From positions 1 to 64,000 of the forward strand of contig QQUF01000002.1 in NCBI GenBank assembly GCA_008501735.1: a stretch of DNA of 64,000 nucleotides, written 5' to 3'. Numbering within the stretch: the first letter of the stretch is position 1; every line of letters starts with the position of its first letter. Below are positions 56,247-64,000 of this stretch, piece after piece. Under the pieces are notes generated by a model. It was not told the DNA's origin and did not search any database. It saw nothing but the letters and a program-made list of their open reading frames with translations. Origin of the DNA: Calditrichota bacterium. Its GTDB lineage: Bacteria > CLD3. Position numbers and translations under genes: made by a program.

Positions 56247-57686
56247 TTAATAACCACCTTTACCGGTAACAACAACACCGATAGTTTTAAATAAAATTTT
56301 TAAGTCTAACCATAGTGAAAAATTTTCTATGTAATAAATATCTAATACAACCATATCGTTGAAGCTAACTTCGCTTCTTCCGCTAACTTGCCAAAGTCCT
56401 GTCATTCCAGGAATCGCTTGGAATCGTTTTTTGTGCCAATCATCATAAAGTTCATACTCCCAAGGAAGGCAAGGTCTTGGACCTATCAAACTCATTTCAC
56501 CACGCATTACATTAATCAATTGAGGAAATTCATCTAAACTAAACTTCCTTAAGAACTTACCAATTGCCGTAATTCGTGGGTCATTTTGAATTTTTGTAGC
56601 TCCACTATCTCCTCCACCTTCTTTTATTAATTTCTTAATGAATTCTTTGTGTTGAGAATTATCGTTATCTACAAACATTGTACGAAATTTGTACCACTCA
56701 AATGGTTTTCCAGCTTCCCCAATAACTTTTGTTTTATAAAAGATAGGACCTTTTGAAGTCAACTTGATAATGATTGCGAAAATTAGAAATATAGGCAAAA
56801 GGACTAGAATAATTATGCTTGTAAAAATTTTATCAAAAAACATTTTTACTTTTTTGTTTATTTTGTATAAATCAGCTCTTTTGACCTTAAGTCCCTGTAA
56901 ATCTTTATATTCCGCATCACTAACTTTGTTACTAACGACTGTAAAATGTTCAGAAAATACGTGAACAGGCAATCCTGTTTGGCTACATTTCTGAATTAAA
57001 TCTAACAAAGCTGAGTGCGAAATTGAATTTATTGTAATAAATATCTCATCCGGATTCGCAAGTTCAATTAATTCGTCTAGTTCCTCTATTGTTCCAAGGA
57101 CTCTAATGCCTAAAATTCTTTTGTTACTTTTCTCAGAGTCATTATCAATGAATCCAATTATCTTAAGCCCTAAACTTGGGTCATTAAAAACCTTACCAAC
57201 AAATTCTTCCCCTGCATTTCCTGCTCCAATCACAATAACTCTTCGAGAAACTGTCTTTTCTTTCGAAAACTTCCCTAACAAAGGCTTCATTAAAACTAAC
57301 CTTACAAATGCGTGAAGTCCAAATGAAATTGTAGCAAATAAAACTGAATTTACTCTACTATGTTCAATAAATTCTTCACGTAAAAAGAATAAAGCCACAA
57401 CAGTCAATAAAAAGACATAAAAATGCCCTTTTATCAATTGGATAATTTGGTCGAAAATTGAAAAAATAACTCTATGCTTATAAAGTTGCAATTCACGAAA
57501 AACAAATGGAGAAATTAAAGCAATACAAGCTAAGGCAATCAATTTAGTTGTAGGAAATTCATTTGGTGAATCTCCCCAAAGAGTACTATAATACCTAACC
57601 CACAATGCTAGAAAAGCAGATGTAAAAAGGACTAAAGAGTCAGTTATGTAAAGTGCTAATTTATATGTATGAAGCCTTTTAAACAT
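56247..57686 (-). CDS. Polyprenyl-phosphate glycosyl-1-phosphate transferase (WbaP/WcaJ type)
   Basis: A 479-residue membrane enzyme that starts glycan assembly by placing a sugar 1-phosphate on undecaprenyl phosphate. Four N-terminal transmembrane segments (about 10-130), a Rossmann-like middle domain (RVIVIGAGNAGEEFVGKV), a further membrane segment at about 287-310, and the C-terminal catalytic domain with WYKFRTMF, FLRKFSLDEFPQLINVM, RGEMSLIGPRPCLP and the motif GLWQVSGRS. The first sugar (glucose, galactose or an acetamido sugar) cannot be read. It sits between dehydrogenase and aminotransferase genes with 2-3 base gaps. Confidence 0.93.
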   Translation of the reverse strand: MFKRLHTYKLALYITDSLVLFTSAFLALWVRYYSTLWGDSPNEFPTTKLIALACIALISPFVFRELQLYKHRVIFSIFDQIIQLIKGHFYVFLLTVVALFFLREEFIEHSRVNSVLFATISFGLHAFVRLVLMKPLLGKFSKEKTVSRRVIVIGAGNAGEEFVGKVFNDPSLGLKIIGFIDNDSEKSNKRILGIRVLGTIEELDELIELANPDEIFITINSISHSALLDLIQKCSQTGLPVHVFSEHFTVVSNKVSDAEYKDLQGLKVKRADLYKINKKVKMFFDKIFTSIIILVLLPIFLIFAIIIKLTSKGPIFYKTKVIGEAGKPFEWYKFRTMFVDNDNSQHKEFIKKLIKEGGGDSGATKIQNDPRITAIGKFLRKFSLDEFPQLINVMRGEMSLIGPRPCLPWEYELYDDWHKKRFQAIPGMTGLWQVSGRSEVSFNDMVVLDIYYIENFSLWLDLKILFKTIGVVVTGKGGY

Positions 57687-57689
57687 TTT

Positions 57690-58790
57690 TTATTTGTAGA
57701 ATTCCTTAATTGCATCCGCCACATATTTAATGTGTTCTTTTGTAAGTTCAGGATACATTGGTAAAGACAAAATTTTTGATGCTTCAGCTTCAACTCTTGG
57801 AAATTCACCCTTTTTATAACCATAATCTTTGAACGCTTCAAGCAAATGTAATGGAATTGGATAATGCAACCCAGATGCAATTCCTTTTGAAGATAAAAAC
57901 TCCATCAATTCCTCGCGTCTTTCAACTTGACAAACATAAAGGTGATAAACGTGTTTTGCAAATTCAGCTTCTTTTGGAGTCTCAAGTTGTGGAATGCCCG
58001 CGAGTAACTCATTGTAAAGTGACGCATTTGCACGACGCATTTCAGTCCATTTCTCGATATAATTAATTTTCACACCAAGCACTGCACCTTGAATTCCTGA
58101 CATTCTGTAATTGTGTCCCATTACAATATGGTGATATTTTTCTTCAGCTCCGTGGTCTCGAATCAATTTCATTTTTCTACCAAAATCAACATCTTTTGAA
58201 ATGACTCCACCAGCTTCTCCGAAAGCTCCGAGGTTTTTCCCTGGATAAAAACTAAAACAACCTGCAACACCAAATGTCCCAACTCTTTGCCCATTAAATT
58301 CTGCACAATGAGCTTGAGCACAATCTTCTGCTAACAAAAGATTATGTTTGTCAGCAATTTCTTTAATTTTACCAACATTTGCTGGCTGCCCATAAAGGTG
58401 GACAGGAAGAATCATTTTTGTCTTAGAAGTAATTTTATCTTCAATCTGATTTACATCAATATTGTAATATTCATCATTATCAACTAAAACTGGCTTTGCA
58501 CCTGTTAAAGCTACAGCTTCTGCAGTTGCAAAAAAAGTGTTTGCAGGAATAATAACTTCATCACCACTTTTAATTCCAGCTGCCCAAAGTGCAACGTGTA
58601 AAGCAGAAGTTCCGTTGTTTGTTGCTAAACAAAAATTAGCATCGTGCAATTTGGCAAAGTTACTTTCGAAATCGAAAACTCTTTTTCCAAGAACAAAAGC
58701 TGTGTTATCCAAAACATCATTAATTGCTTCTTGAACTTCTTCTTTTATTGAATTGTATTGAATTTTTAAATCTACAAATGGTACGTTCAT
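57690..58790 (-). CDS. DegT/DnrJ/EryC1-family sugar aminotransferase (second copy)
   Basis: A 366-residue PLP-dependent enzyme that adds an amino group to a keto-sugar nucleotide. FVDLKIQYNSIKEEVQEAI starts the protein; the cofactor Asp lies in LLAEDCAQAHCAEFNG, and the Schiff-base Lys in SFYPGKNLGAFGEAGG. It is a close paralogue of the gene at 58810-59910, with the same length and layout (GLHYPIPLHLLEAFKDYGYK near the end). Two copies in one operon suggest two amination steps or two different sugars. It lies three bases before the polyprenyl transferase gene. Confidence 0.9.
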   Translation of the reverse strand: MNVPFVDLKIQYNSIKEEVQEAINDVLDNTAFVLGKRVFDFESNFAKLHDANFCLATNNGTSALHVALWAAGIKSGDEVIIPANTFFATAEAVALTGAKPVLVDNDEYYNIDVNQIEDKITSKTKMILPVHLYGQPANVGKIKEIADKHNLLLAEDCAQAHCAEFNGQRVGTFGVAGCFSFYPGKNLGAFGEAGGVISKDVDFGRKMKLIRDHGAEEKYHHIVMGHNYRMSGIQGAVLGVKINYIEKWTEMRRANASLYNELLAGIPQLETPKEAEFAKHVYHLYVCQVERREELMEFLSSKGIASGLHYPIPLHLLEAFKDYGYKKGEFPRVEAEASKILSLPMYPELTKEHIKYVADAIKEFYK

Positions 58791-58809
58791 ATTTTTACTC
58801 TTAGATTTT

Positions 58810-59910
58810 TTATTTAAAATTTTTAATTGTTTGAGCTACAAATTGAATTTGCTCTTCTGTCATTTCAGGGAAAATTGGAAGACTTAGAATTTCACCCGTA
58901 AATTTGTTTGCATTTGGGAAATCTTCTGGCTTGTGTCCCAAATACTTGTAAGCATTTAAATTATGTAAAGCTATCGGATAATGAATTCCAGATTGAATTC
59001 CATTTTCATTAAGAAAAGATTGCAATTCATCTCTCTTTTTAGAACGAATTACAAATAGGTGATAAACGTGTCTTGCATACTCCATCTCCTTTGGCAAAAC
59101 AATATGCTCGCAATCTGCTAAAAGTTCATTATAACGCTTTGCAACAGTACGTCGCCTCTCAGTCCATTCTGCAATATATTTTAGCTTTACACTAAGAACT
59201 GCACCTTGAATTCCGTCAAGTCTGCTATTTACACCTTCAAACTCGTGGTCATATTTTGCAATTCTTCCGTGGTTAGCATACATTCGTGCTTTGATAGCTA
59301 ATTTTTCATTATTTGTTACAATTGCTCCAGCATCTCCATAAGCTCCAAGATTCTTCCCTGGGTAAAAGCTAAAAGTAGCGAAATCACCAAAGTTTCCAAC
59401 TTTTTTACCTTTGTATTCAGCAACAACTCCTTGAGCTGAGTCTTCCATTACACTTAAGTTATATTTTTTTGCAATTCGTGTAATTTCCTCCATATTCGCA
59501 GGCTGCCCATAAAGATGAACAGGAATAATGACTTTTGTTTTTTCAGTTATTTTAGCTTCAATTTGGGCAGTATCAATGTTGTAAGAATCAGCTTCACAAT
59601 CAACGAGTACTGGCTTACCTCCAAGTAACGAAATGGCTTCTGTTGTAGCAATGAATGAGTTTGCAACTGTAATTACTTCATCTCCTTGCTTTACTCCAAG
59701 TGCAAAAAGTGCGATGGAAATTGCATCTGTTCCATTACCAACTGCAATTGTAAATTTTACATCTTGAGCTTTCGAGAAATCTTCTTCAAATTTTTTTGCA
59801 AATTTACCACTAACAAAAGCGGTTTGATCAATAACATTTTGAATTGCAGAATCAATCTCATCTTTAATAGATAAGTATTGAGCTTTTAAATCTAAAAAAG
59901 GGACTTGCAT
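58810..59910 (-). CDS. DegT/DnrJ/EryC1-family sugar aminotransferase (first copy, WbpE-like)
   Basis: A 366-residue PLP aminotransferase. It begins FLDLKAQYLSIKDEI, has the cofactor Asp in SVMEDSAQGVVAEYKGKK and the Schiff-base Lys in SFYPGKNLGAYGDAGA. GIHYPIALHNLNAYKYLGHK near the C-terminus is typical of the WbpE/FdtB/QdtB branch that makes 3-amino sugars. The adjacent dehydrogenase and acyltransferase genes suggest it aminates C3 of a UDP-3-keto-uronic acid, but the related 3-amino-6-deoxyhexoses are a real alternative. Confidence 0.9.
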   Translation of the reverse strand: MQVPFLDLKAQYLSIKDEIDSAIQNVIDQTAFVSGKFAKKFEEDFSKAQDVKFTIAVGNGTDAISIALFALGVKQGDEVITVANSFIATTEAISLLGGKPVLVDCEADSYNIDTAQIEAKITEKTKVIIPVHLYGQPANMEEITRIAKKYNLSVMEDSAQGVVAEYKGKKVGNFGDFATFSFYPGKNLGAYGDAGAIVTNNEKLAIKARMYANHGRIAKYDHEFEGVNSRLDGIQGAVLSVKLKYIAEWTERRRTVAKRYNELLADCEHIVLPKEMEYARHVYHLFVIRSKKRDELQSFLNENGIQSGIHYPIALHNLNAYKYLGHKPEDFPNANKFTGEILSLPIFPEMTEEQIQFVAQTIKNFK

Positions 59911-59916
59911 AATTTA

Positions 59917-60945
59917 TTACCTAATGTAAATTTTCTTGTTAATCTTCATAGACTCATAACAGGCTTCAATAATTTGAACTGTTTTCATTCCTTCAAAGGC
60001 GCTTGTAGCAATTACATCTTCACCCCTTAAAGTTCTTACAACATTCTTAATAACCTTATCGTGATTTGACATTGAACCTCTATAAAACCCATAATCATTT
60101 GATGGATTTCCTGGTTCAAGTTCTTCGATGACTACATCTTTTATTTTGTAATAATCCAAAACGTTAAGATATTGACCTGCTATTTTAATTGAGCCATTTT
60201 CTGCAAAAACTGTAATTGAGCCTTCCATATTTTGTTCAAAAGAACAAGTTGTATAATTGAATGTTCCAATTGCTTCATTTGCGAGTTCGAAATTGATAAC
60301 TCCTGTATCTTCAAAATCGATCATTGAATGATCATAATTTCTTCCTTGTGCATTAACCGAAATAACATCACCAAATAAGTAGTAAAGAAGGTCTATAAAA
60401 TGGCTAAATTGTGTAAAAAGAGTACCTCCATCTAAATCTAGTGTCCCTTTCCAATCAGAATCATTGTAGTAATTTTCATTACGATTCCAAAAACAATTAA
60501 CTGTAACCATAAAAATCTTACCTAATTCACCTTTCTCAATTAACTCTTTAAGTTTAACAATTGGAGGATTAAAACGGTTCTGCTTGACAACGAAAAGTTT
60601 CTGATTAGTTCTTTGAGCTGTCATTATCATCTCATTACAATTCAAAACCGATAAAGCCATTGGCTTTTCACAAACTACGTGTTTTCCTTTTTTCAAAGCG
60701 TCAATTGTCATTTGATAGTGCAAACCATTTGGTGAAGTTACACAAACAACTTCGACATCTTTGTTATCTAAAATTTCCTGATAATTGGTTGTTTTGAATA
60801 TATTTTCATTTGTGTTATCAGCAAATCTGTCTTCTTTTATATCACAAATTGCGACAAGTTCAGCACCTTCGGTTTCATCAATTCTCTGATGATGACGTTT
60901 TCCAATGCTTCCATAACCAATAATTCCAAATTTTGTATTATCCAT
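59917..60945 (-). CDS. Gfo/Idh/MocA family dehydrogenase (WlbA/WbpB-like)
   Basis: A 342-residue NAD-dependent oxidoreductase. Rossmann motif GIIGYGSIGKRHHQRI, cofactor site VTSPNGLHYQMTIDAL, catalytic-Lys motif VCEKPMALSV, and the stretch KQNRFNPPIVKLKELIEKGE with FWNRNENYY further on. That pattern fits UDP-N-acetyl-glucosaminuronate 3-dehydrogenases (WlbA/WbpB) well, which oxidise C3 before amination by a WbpE-type enzyme. It stands between an acyltransferase and the first aminotransferase, as in Wbp-like loci. Confidence 0.85.
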   Translation of the reverse strand: MDNTKFGIIGYGSIGKRHHQRIDETEGAELVAICDIKEDRFADNTNENIFKTTNYQEILDNKDVEVVCVTSPNGLHYQMTIDALKKGKHVVCEKPMALSVLNCNEMIMTAQRTNQKLFVVKQNRFNPPIVKLKELIEKGELGKIFMVTVNCFWNRNENYYNDSDWKGTLDLDGGTLFTQFSHFIDLLYYLFGDVISVNAQGRNYDHSMIDFEDTGVINFELANEAIGTFNYTTCSFEQNMEGSITVFAENGSIKIAGQYLNVLDYYKIKDVVIEELEPGNPSNDYGFYRGSMSNHDKVIKNVVRTLRGEDVIATSAFEGMKTVQIIEACYESMKINKKIYIR

Positions 60946-60953
60946 TAATTAAT

Positions 60954-61562
60954 TTATTCCTTGTATGGTAGATTTGACATTTTATTAATTTGTTTTGCAG
61001 GGTTTCCAACGACAACTGTGTTTTCAGCTACACTTTTAGTAACTACACTTCCTGCTCCAACAAGAGCATTTTTGCCGATATTTACTCCAGGAAGCAAAGT
61101 TGAGTTTGCACCAATCTTAGCACCTTCGTCAATTGTTGCTCCAAATAATTCATTTTTTACATTAGGTGACTGTGGATATTTTGCATTCGTGACAACAACA
61201 TTGGGACCAAGCCAACATTTTTTCTTGAGAAATGAATACTCTGGCACAAAAACTTGTGAGTGAATTCTAACTCCATCTTCAATTTTTACGTGGTGTTCAA
61301 CGATTGAAAGAGTTCCGACACTCACATTATCACCAATTTCATTTAATTCACGAATATTAGCTTTATTCCCCGTTTGAAAATTCTTGCCAATTTTATTACC
61401 CGCATAAATTACAGTATGTGAACGAATTACTGAGTCATCACCAATTACTGTTTCAAGTTCCCCATCTTCGTAGCCTTTAGGAGGAATTCCAATTATTGCA
61501 TAGTCTTCAATGACAACATTTTTGCCGAGAGTAACATTTTTATAAAGTTTAAAATTTTCCAT
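60954..61562 (-). CDS. Left-handed beta-helix acyltransferase (WbpD/WlbB-like)
   Basis: A 202-residue hexapeptide-repeat transferase from the ATG at 61562 (MENFKLYKNVTLG). Repeats of the type [LIV]-G-x-x-x-x are visible throughout: VTLGKNVVIEDYAIIG, NVSVGTLSIVEHHVKIEDG, IGANSTLLPGVNIGKNALVG and VVVGNPAKQI at the end. A longer frame begins at a TTG at 61601. The neighbours (dehydrogenase and aminotransferase) suggest N-acetylation of a 3-amino sugar, as by WbpD; the acyl group is not proven. Confidence 0.86.
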   Translation of the reverse strand: MENFKLYKNVTLGKNVVIEDYAIIGIPPKGYEDGELETVIGDDSVIRSHTVIYAGNKIGKNFQTGNKANIRELNEIGDNVSVGTLSIVEHHVKIEDGVRIHSQVFVPEYSFLKKKCWLGPNVVVTNAKYPQSPNVKNELFGATIDEGAKIGANSTLLPGVNIGKNALVGAGSVVTKSVAENTVVVGNPAKQINKMSNLPYKE

Positions 61563-61609
61563 TAAATTACCAATTTTATTAGAGCCGTGAAATTTACTCA
61601 ATTATTGAA

Positions 61610-62782
61610 TTAGTTTCCAATTAATTCGTAAACCATTCGTCTATATTTTTCTTTTTCTTTTTCACCACTAAATTCTTCGTTAAACTTTTGAACTCCTAAG
61701 GAATACTTTTCCCTTTCAGCTTTACTTTTATAAAGGAAAAGAATTTTATCAGCTAAATCTTCAGCATTTTGCGGCTCAAAAAATAGAATCATTTTATCAT
61801 CAAAATATTTTGTAACTGTGTAAATTTTTGAACAAATTATTGCTTTGTGCATAGCCGCATATTCAAGGAGTTTTACAGGAAGCATCAATTCACTTCCTTT
61901 TTCTTCTTTCGTTGGAACAATTCCCAAATCTGCTTCAGCAATTATTGGCGGTAATTTTTCATAAGGAATATAACCAGGGTGAAAATCTACAAAATCTCCA
62001 ATTGCCAACTCTTTAATCATTTGCGAAAATCCGTCAACGAATTCACCACCACCGTAAACAACTAATTTCAGCTCAGGAATTTGAGGTGCTAGTTTTTTAA
62101 CTGCAATCGCCAACAAATCAATTCCAAGTCTCTCCGCTATTGCACCGTGATAAACGAGTTGGAAAGAATCGTCTTTTCTTGTTTTGGGAAGGTAGTGGAA
62201 GACTTCTTGAGTCGCACAATTAAGAATACATTTTATTTTTTTAGCAGGAATTCCATAACTAACAAATTCCTCTTTGATAGGCTCGTGGACAGTTATTACC
62301 AAGTCTGCAAACTTACAACATAAAATTGTTTGAAAAGTGATTAGGCGAATCAGCCAATGCTCTTTAGGAACATCAAATTTTGCAGTAAAAGTATTCGGCA
62401 TTGAATCGTGTAAATCTAGAATAATTTTACTACCTGAAATTTTTGGAATAAATGCTGAAAAGACTAGAAAATCTGGAATGTTATTAATGTGAATACAATC
62501 ATAATCTTTTTCGAAATGAAAAAATGACATTTTGAAAAAGATTTTGAAGAAAAATATTAGATAACTAAGAAGATAATTAAATTTATTACCGCCAAAATAT
62601 CTCACAATCTTTAGACGATAAACATTTACACCATTAATTTGCTCATAGCTTTTTTGTGAGTCATCATTCAAAATAGAAAAAAAATCAACAGAATCACCAT
62701 TACTTGCTAATGCTTCTGCTTCGTATTTACACCTTGTATCTGAGACATAATCGGTGTAAGCCACCATACAAATTTTTTTCAT
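61610..62782 (-). CDS. Glycosyltransferase family 4 enzyme
   Basis: A 390-residue GT-B glycosyltransferase. The N-terminal half has a GT4-like start (KICMVAYTDYVSDTRCKYEA) and the donor half holds FQLVYHGAIAERLGIDLL and the E-x7-E motif region EEKGSELMLPVKLLEYAAMH. A hydrophobic patch at about 66-84 (FNYLLSYLIFFFKIFFKMSF) would bind the inner membrane. It transfers a sugar to a lipid-linked glycan; donor and linkage are unknown. A 41-base gap separates it from the amidotransferase gene upstream. Confidence 0.88.
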   Translation of the reverse strand: MKKICMVAYTDYVSDTRCKYEAEALASNGDSVDFFSILNDDSQKSYEQINGVNVYRLKIVRYFGGNKFNYLLSYLIFFFKIFFKMSFFHFEKDYDCIHINNIPDFLVFSAFIPKISGSKIILDLHDSMPNTFTAKFDVPKEHWLIRLITFQTILCCKFADLVITVHEPIKEEFVSYGIPAKKIKCILNCATQEVFHYLPKTRKDDSFQLVYHGAIAERLGIDLLAIAVKKLAPQIPELKLVVYGGGEFVDGFSQMIKELAIGDFVDFHPGYIPYEKLPPIIAEADLGIVPTKEEKGSELMLPVKLLEYAAMHKAIICSKIYTVTKYFDDKMILFFEPQNAEDLADKILFLYKSKAEREKYSLGVQKFNEEFSGEKEKEKYRRMVYELIGN

Positions 62783-62823
62783 ATTTTTTTAATAAACTTA
62801 AATTGAGTTAAAGGAAGCAGATT

Positions 62824-63969
62824 TTAGCGTTTTTGGATTCCACCTTGAAACAATCCTGGAAGTAAATTCATTTTCATTGCAAACTCAATTATCCCTTTAA
62901 GTTTTTGTAACATAGGATTATAAGTCGGATAATCGCTGAATTTTTTAGGAGGCAAAGCAATAATTTCTTTGAACTCTTCAAGTGATAAATCAAATTTTTT
63001 AGCAATGTACTCAAAATCTTTTTCTAAAATTTCAGGGTCATAAGAAAGTTCTTTCATATGACTAATTCCTTCTTCGCGAGTCATTAAACCAAGTCTAGCT
63101 TTTGCCGAATAATTTACGCGTCTCCTGTCCATATTAAATTTGACTGGAGCATAATAAGATTGAAAAAATCTAGTGTAAATCGATTCGTGATGATGTCCAC
63201 CATAATCTTTCCAACCGACTTCTTTAATTAGAACTTTCTTGGCTTCTTCTTTACTGTAAGGCAGATAATTGAGCAATCTTACAATTTTAATTCTTTTGAG
63301 TAAAATATAATTTATTGCATTAAATAAGGAAACATTTGGAAAAGTCTCTAGCTTAACTTTACCGAATATCTTTTGCACTGAGCTAATATATTTTCCATCT
63401 TTATATCCCCAACTATGCGGAATTACACCTTCTGTCCTAAAAGAGTTTCCACTAATTGAATATTTTATCCCCTCTTCTGCCGCCGTTCGATAAAGTACTG
63501 CGTGAATTCCCATATCAGTTGGAGCTTCTGCGTCAGGAGTTGAAGCCTTTAGGAAAGAGACTTGTAAATCTTTAAACTCTTCCCAATTGACCACATAAGT
63601 GTAAAGGTCAATATCTAAGATATTTGTTGCATTTTCAATATTGCTTACGGCTATTTCTGTATTCCAACCATTGTCAAAATGAACTGCTAAAGGTCTTAAA
63701 CCATATTTTTTTGCCATATAAAGTGAATAGATACTATCTGTTCCACCACTAACTCCAATAATACAATCATAATCTTTACCTTTTCCAGAAGCCTTAATTT
63801 CATCTATTAATTTTTCTAAGTCCTCTTTTCCATTGTCATTCAATGGGTATTCAGCTTCTAAAGTATCGTGAATTGCACAAAAATTACAAACTCCTTTGTC
63901 ATCAAACTCAATTCCGGGAACAGATGTATCCATAATACATCTAGTACAAATTTTATATTCTTGAGACAT
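62824..63969 (-). CDS. N-acetyl sugar amidotransferase (WbpG/PseA-like)
   Basis: A 381-residue enzyme of the PP-loop ATP pyrophosphatase fold. The N-terminal zinc-type cysteine motif is CTRCIMDTSVPGIEFDDKGV with a second pair at CNFCAIHD. The ATP loop is IIGVSGGTDSIYSLYMAKKYG, followed by VHFDNGWNTEIAVSNI. These proteins act with glutaminase/synthase subunits resembling HisH and HisF to turn an N-acetyl group of a sugar into an acetamidino group. Such partners are not in the window but could lie upstream, past the right edge. It is the first visible gene of the glycan unit. Confidence 0.9.
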   Translation of the reverse strand: MSQEYKICTRCIMDTSVPGIEFDDKGVCNFCAIHDTLEAEYPLNDNGKEDLEKLIDEIKASGKGKDYDCIIGVSGGTDSIYSLYMAKKYGLRPLAVHFDNGWNTEIAVSNIENATNILDIDLYTYVVNWEEFKDLQVSFLKASTPDAEAPTDMGIHAVLYRTAAEEGIKYSISGNSFRTEGVIPHSWGYKDGKYISSVQKIFGKVKLETFPNVSLFNAINYILLKRIKIVRLLNYLPYSKEEAKKVLIKEVGWKDYGGHHHESIYTRFFQSYYAPVKFNMDRRRVNYSAKARLGLMTREEGISHMKELSYDPEILEKDFEYIAKKFDLSLEEFKEIIALPPKKFSDYPTYNPMLQKLKGIIEFAMKMNLLPGLFQGGIQKR

Positions 63970-64000
63970 TTTTTCCTAAAACCTTATTTTGTTGGGAAAA

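Noticed and set aside
61563-61601. TTG start for the acyltransferase
   Set aside because: The internal ATG at 61562 leads directly into the beta-helix repeats; the TTG extension has no conserved features, though it cannot be fully excluded.

Overview
The window is AT-rich bacterial chromosome from a diderm of the Bacteroidota/Chlorobiota (FCB) group. The best clue is the C-terminus of the protein at 708-2972, a type IX secretion (T9SS) sorting domain with the YPNPFNP signature seen in Ignavibacteria, Kapabacteria and relatives. Beta-barrel proteins, a TolB-like lipoprotein, a DUF2851 protein and a glycan locus fit this. The exact lineage cannot be fixed from the sequence. I find 56 protein genes, one tRNA, and no rRNA, CRISPR array, insertion sequence or prophage. 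No gene-free gap exceeds 300 bases.

Layout. 1-2972: two tandem, partly near-identical genes for secreted BNR-type beta-propeller proteins (the first runs off the left edge). 3155-8224: a divergent giant regulator joining a Ser/Thr kinase, an AAA ATPase, a helical-repeat region, a GAF domain and a sigma-54 activator module. 8339-11229: housekeeping genes on the minus strand (pyrG, gatC, rsfS, a LytR_C protein). 11450-20311: plus-strand genes for a fluoride channel, a receiver-DHp protein, an rRNA methyltransferase, a GAF/PP2C phosphatase, a TPR protein, a kynureninase-like PLP enzyme, a PIN toxin-antitoxin pair and Mrp. 20381-25915: minus strand, a stress cluster (hsp20, lon, a receiver-ATPase protein), mdh, then secG with tRNA-Leu(GAG). 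26058-37119: plus strand, TSUP permease, ComEC, a SAM-hydrolase family protein, an outer-membrane-like protein, then a compact four-gene unit of histidine kinase, NtrC-type regulator, coiled-coil protein and barrel-like protein. 37130-41077: three tandem secreted proteins sharing a C-terminal Fn3-like module, with mosaic identity from recombination. 41147-47916: metabolic and hypothetical genes. 47985-49493: pyrR-pyrB with a terminator directly in front of pyrR. 49652-63969: a long minus-strand surface-glycan locus.

The glycan locus splits into three likely transcription units, with terminators at 55214-55242 and 51976-52005. The first holds a WbpG-like amidotransferase, a GT4 glycosyltransferase, a hexapeptide acyltransferase, two Gfo/Idh/MocA dehydrogenases, two DegT aminotransferases and the initiating polyprenyl-phosphate sugar transferase. 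This resembles the pathway for 2,3-diamino-2,3-dideoxyuronic acids with an acetamidino group. The second holds a formyltransferase, a polysaccharide deacetylase-like protein and a zinc-finger-containing epimerase. The third encodes three of the four steps to GDP-D-glycero-D-manno-heptose.

The points most worth following are the kinase/sigma-54 fusion protein, two complementary half-kinases (one with the phospho-acceptor His but no ATPase, one with the ATPase but no His), the two-component/coiled-coil/barrel operon, apparent leader attenuators in front of pyrR and crcB, and the gene-conversion mosaic in the SBBP-repeat genes.
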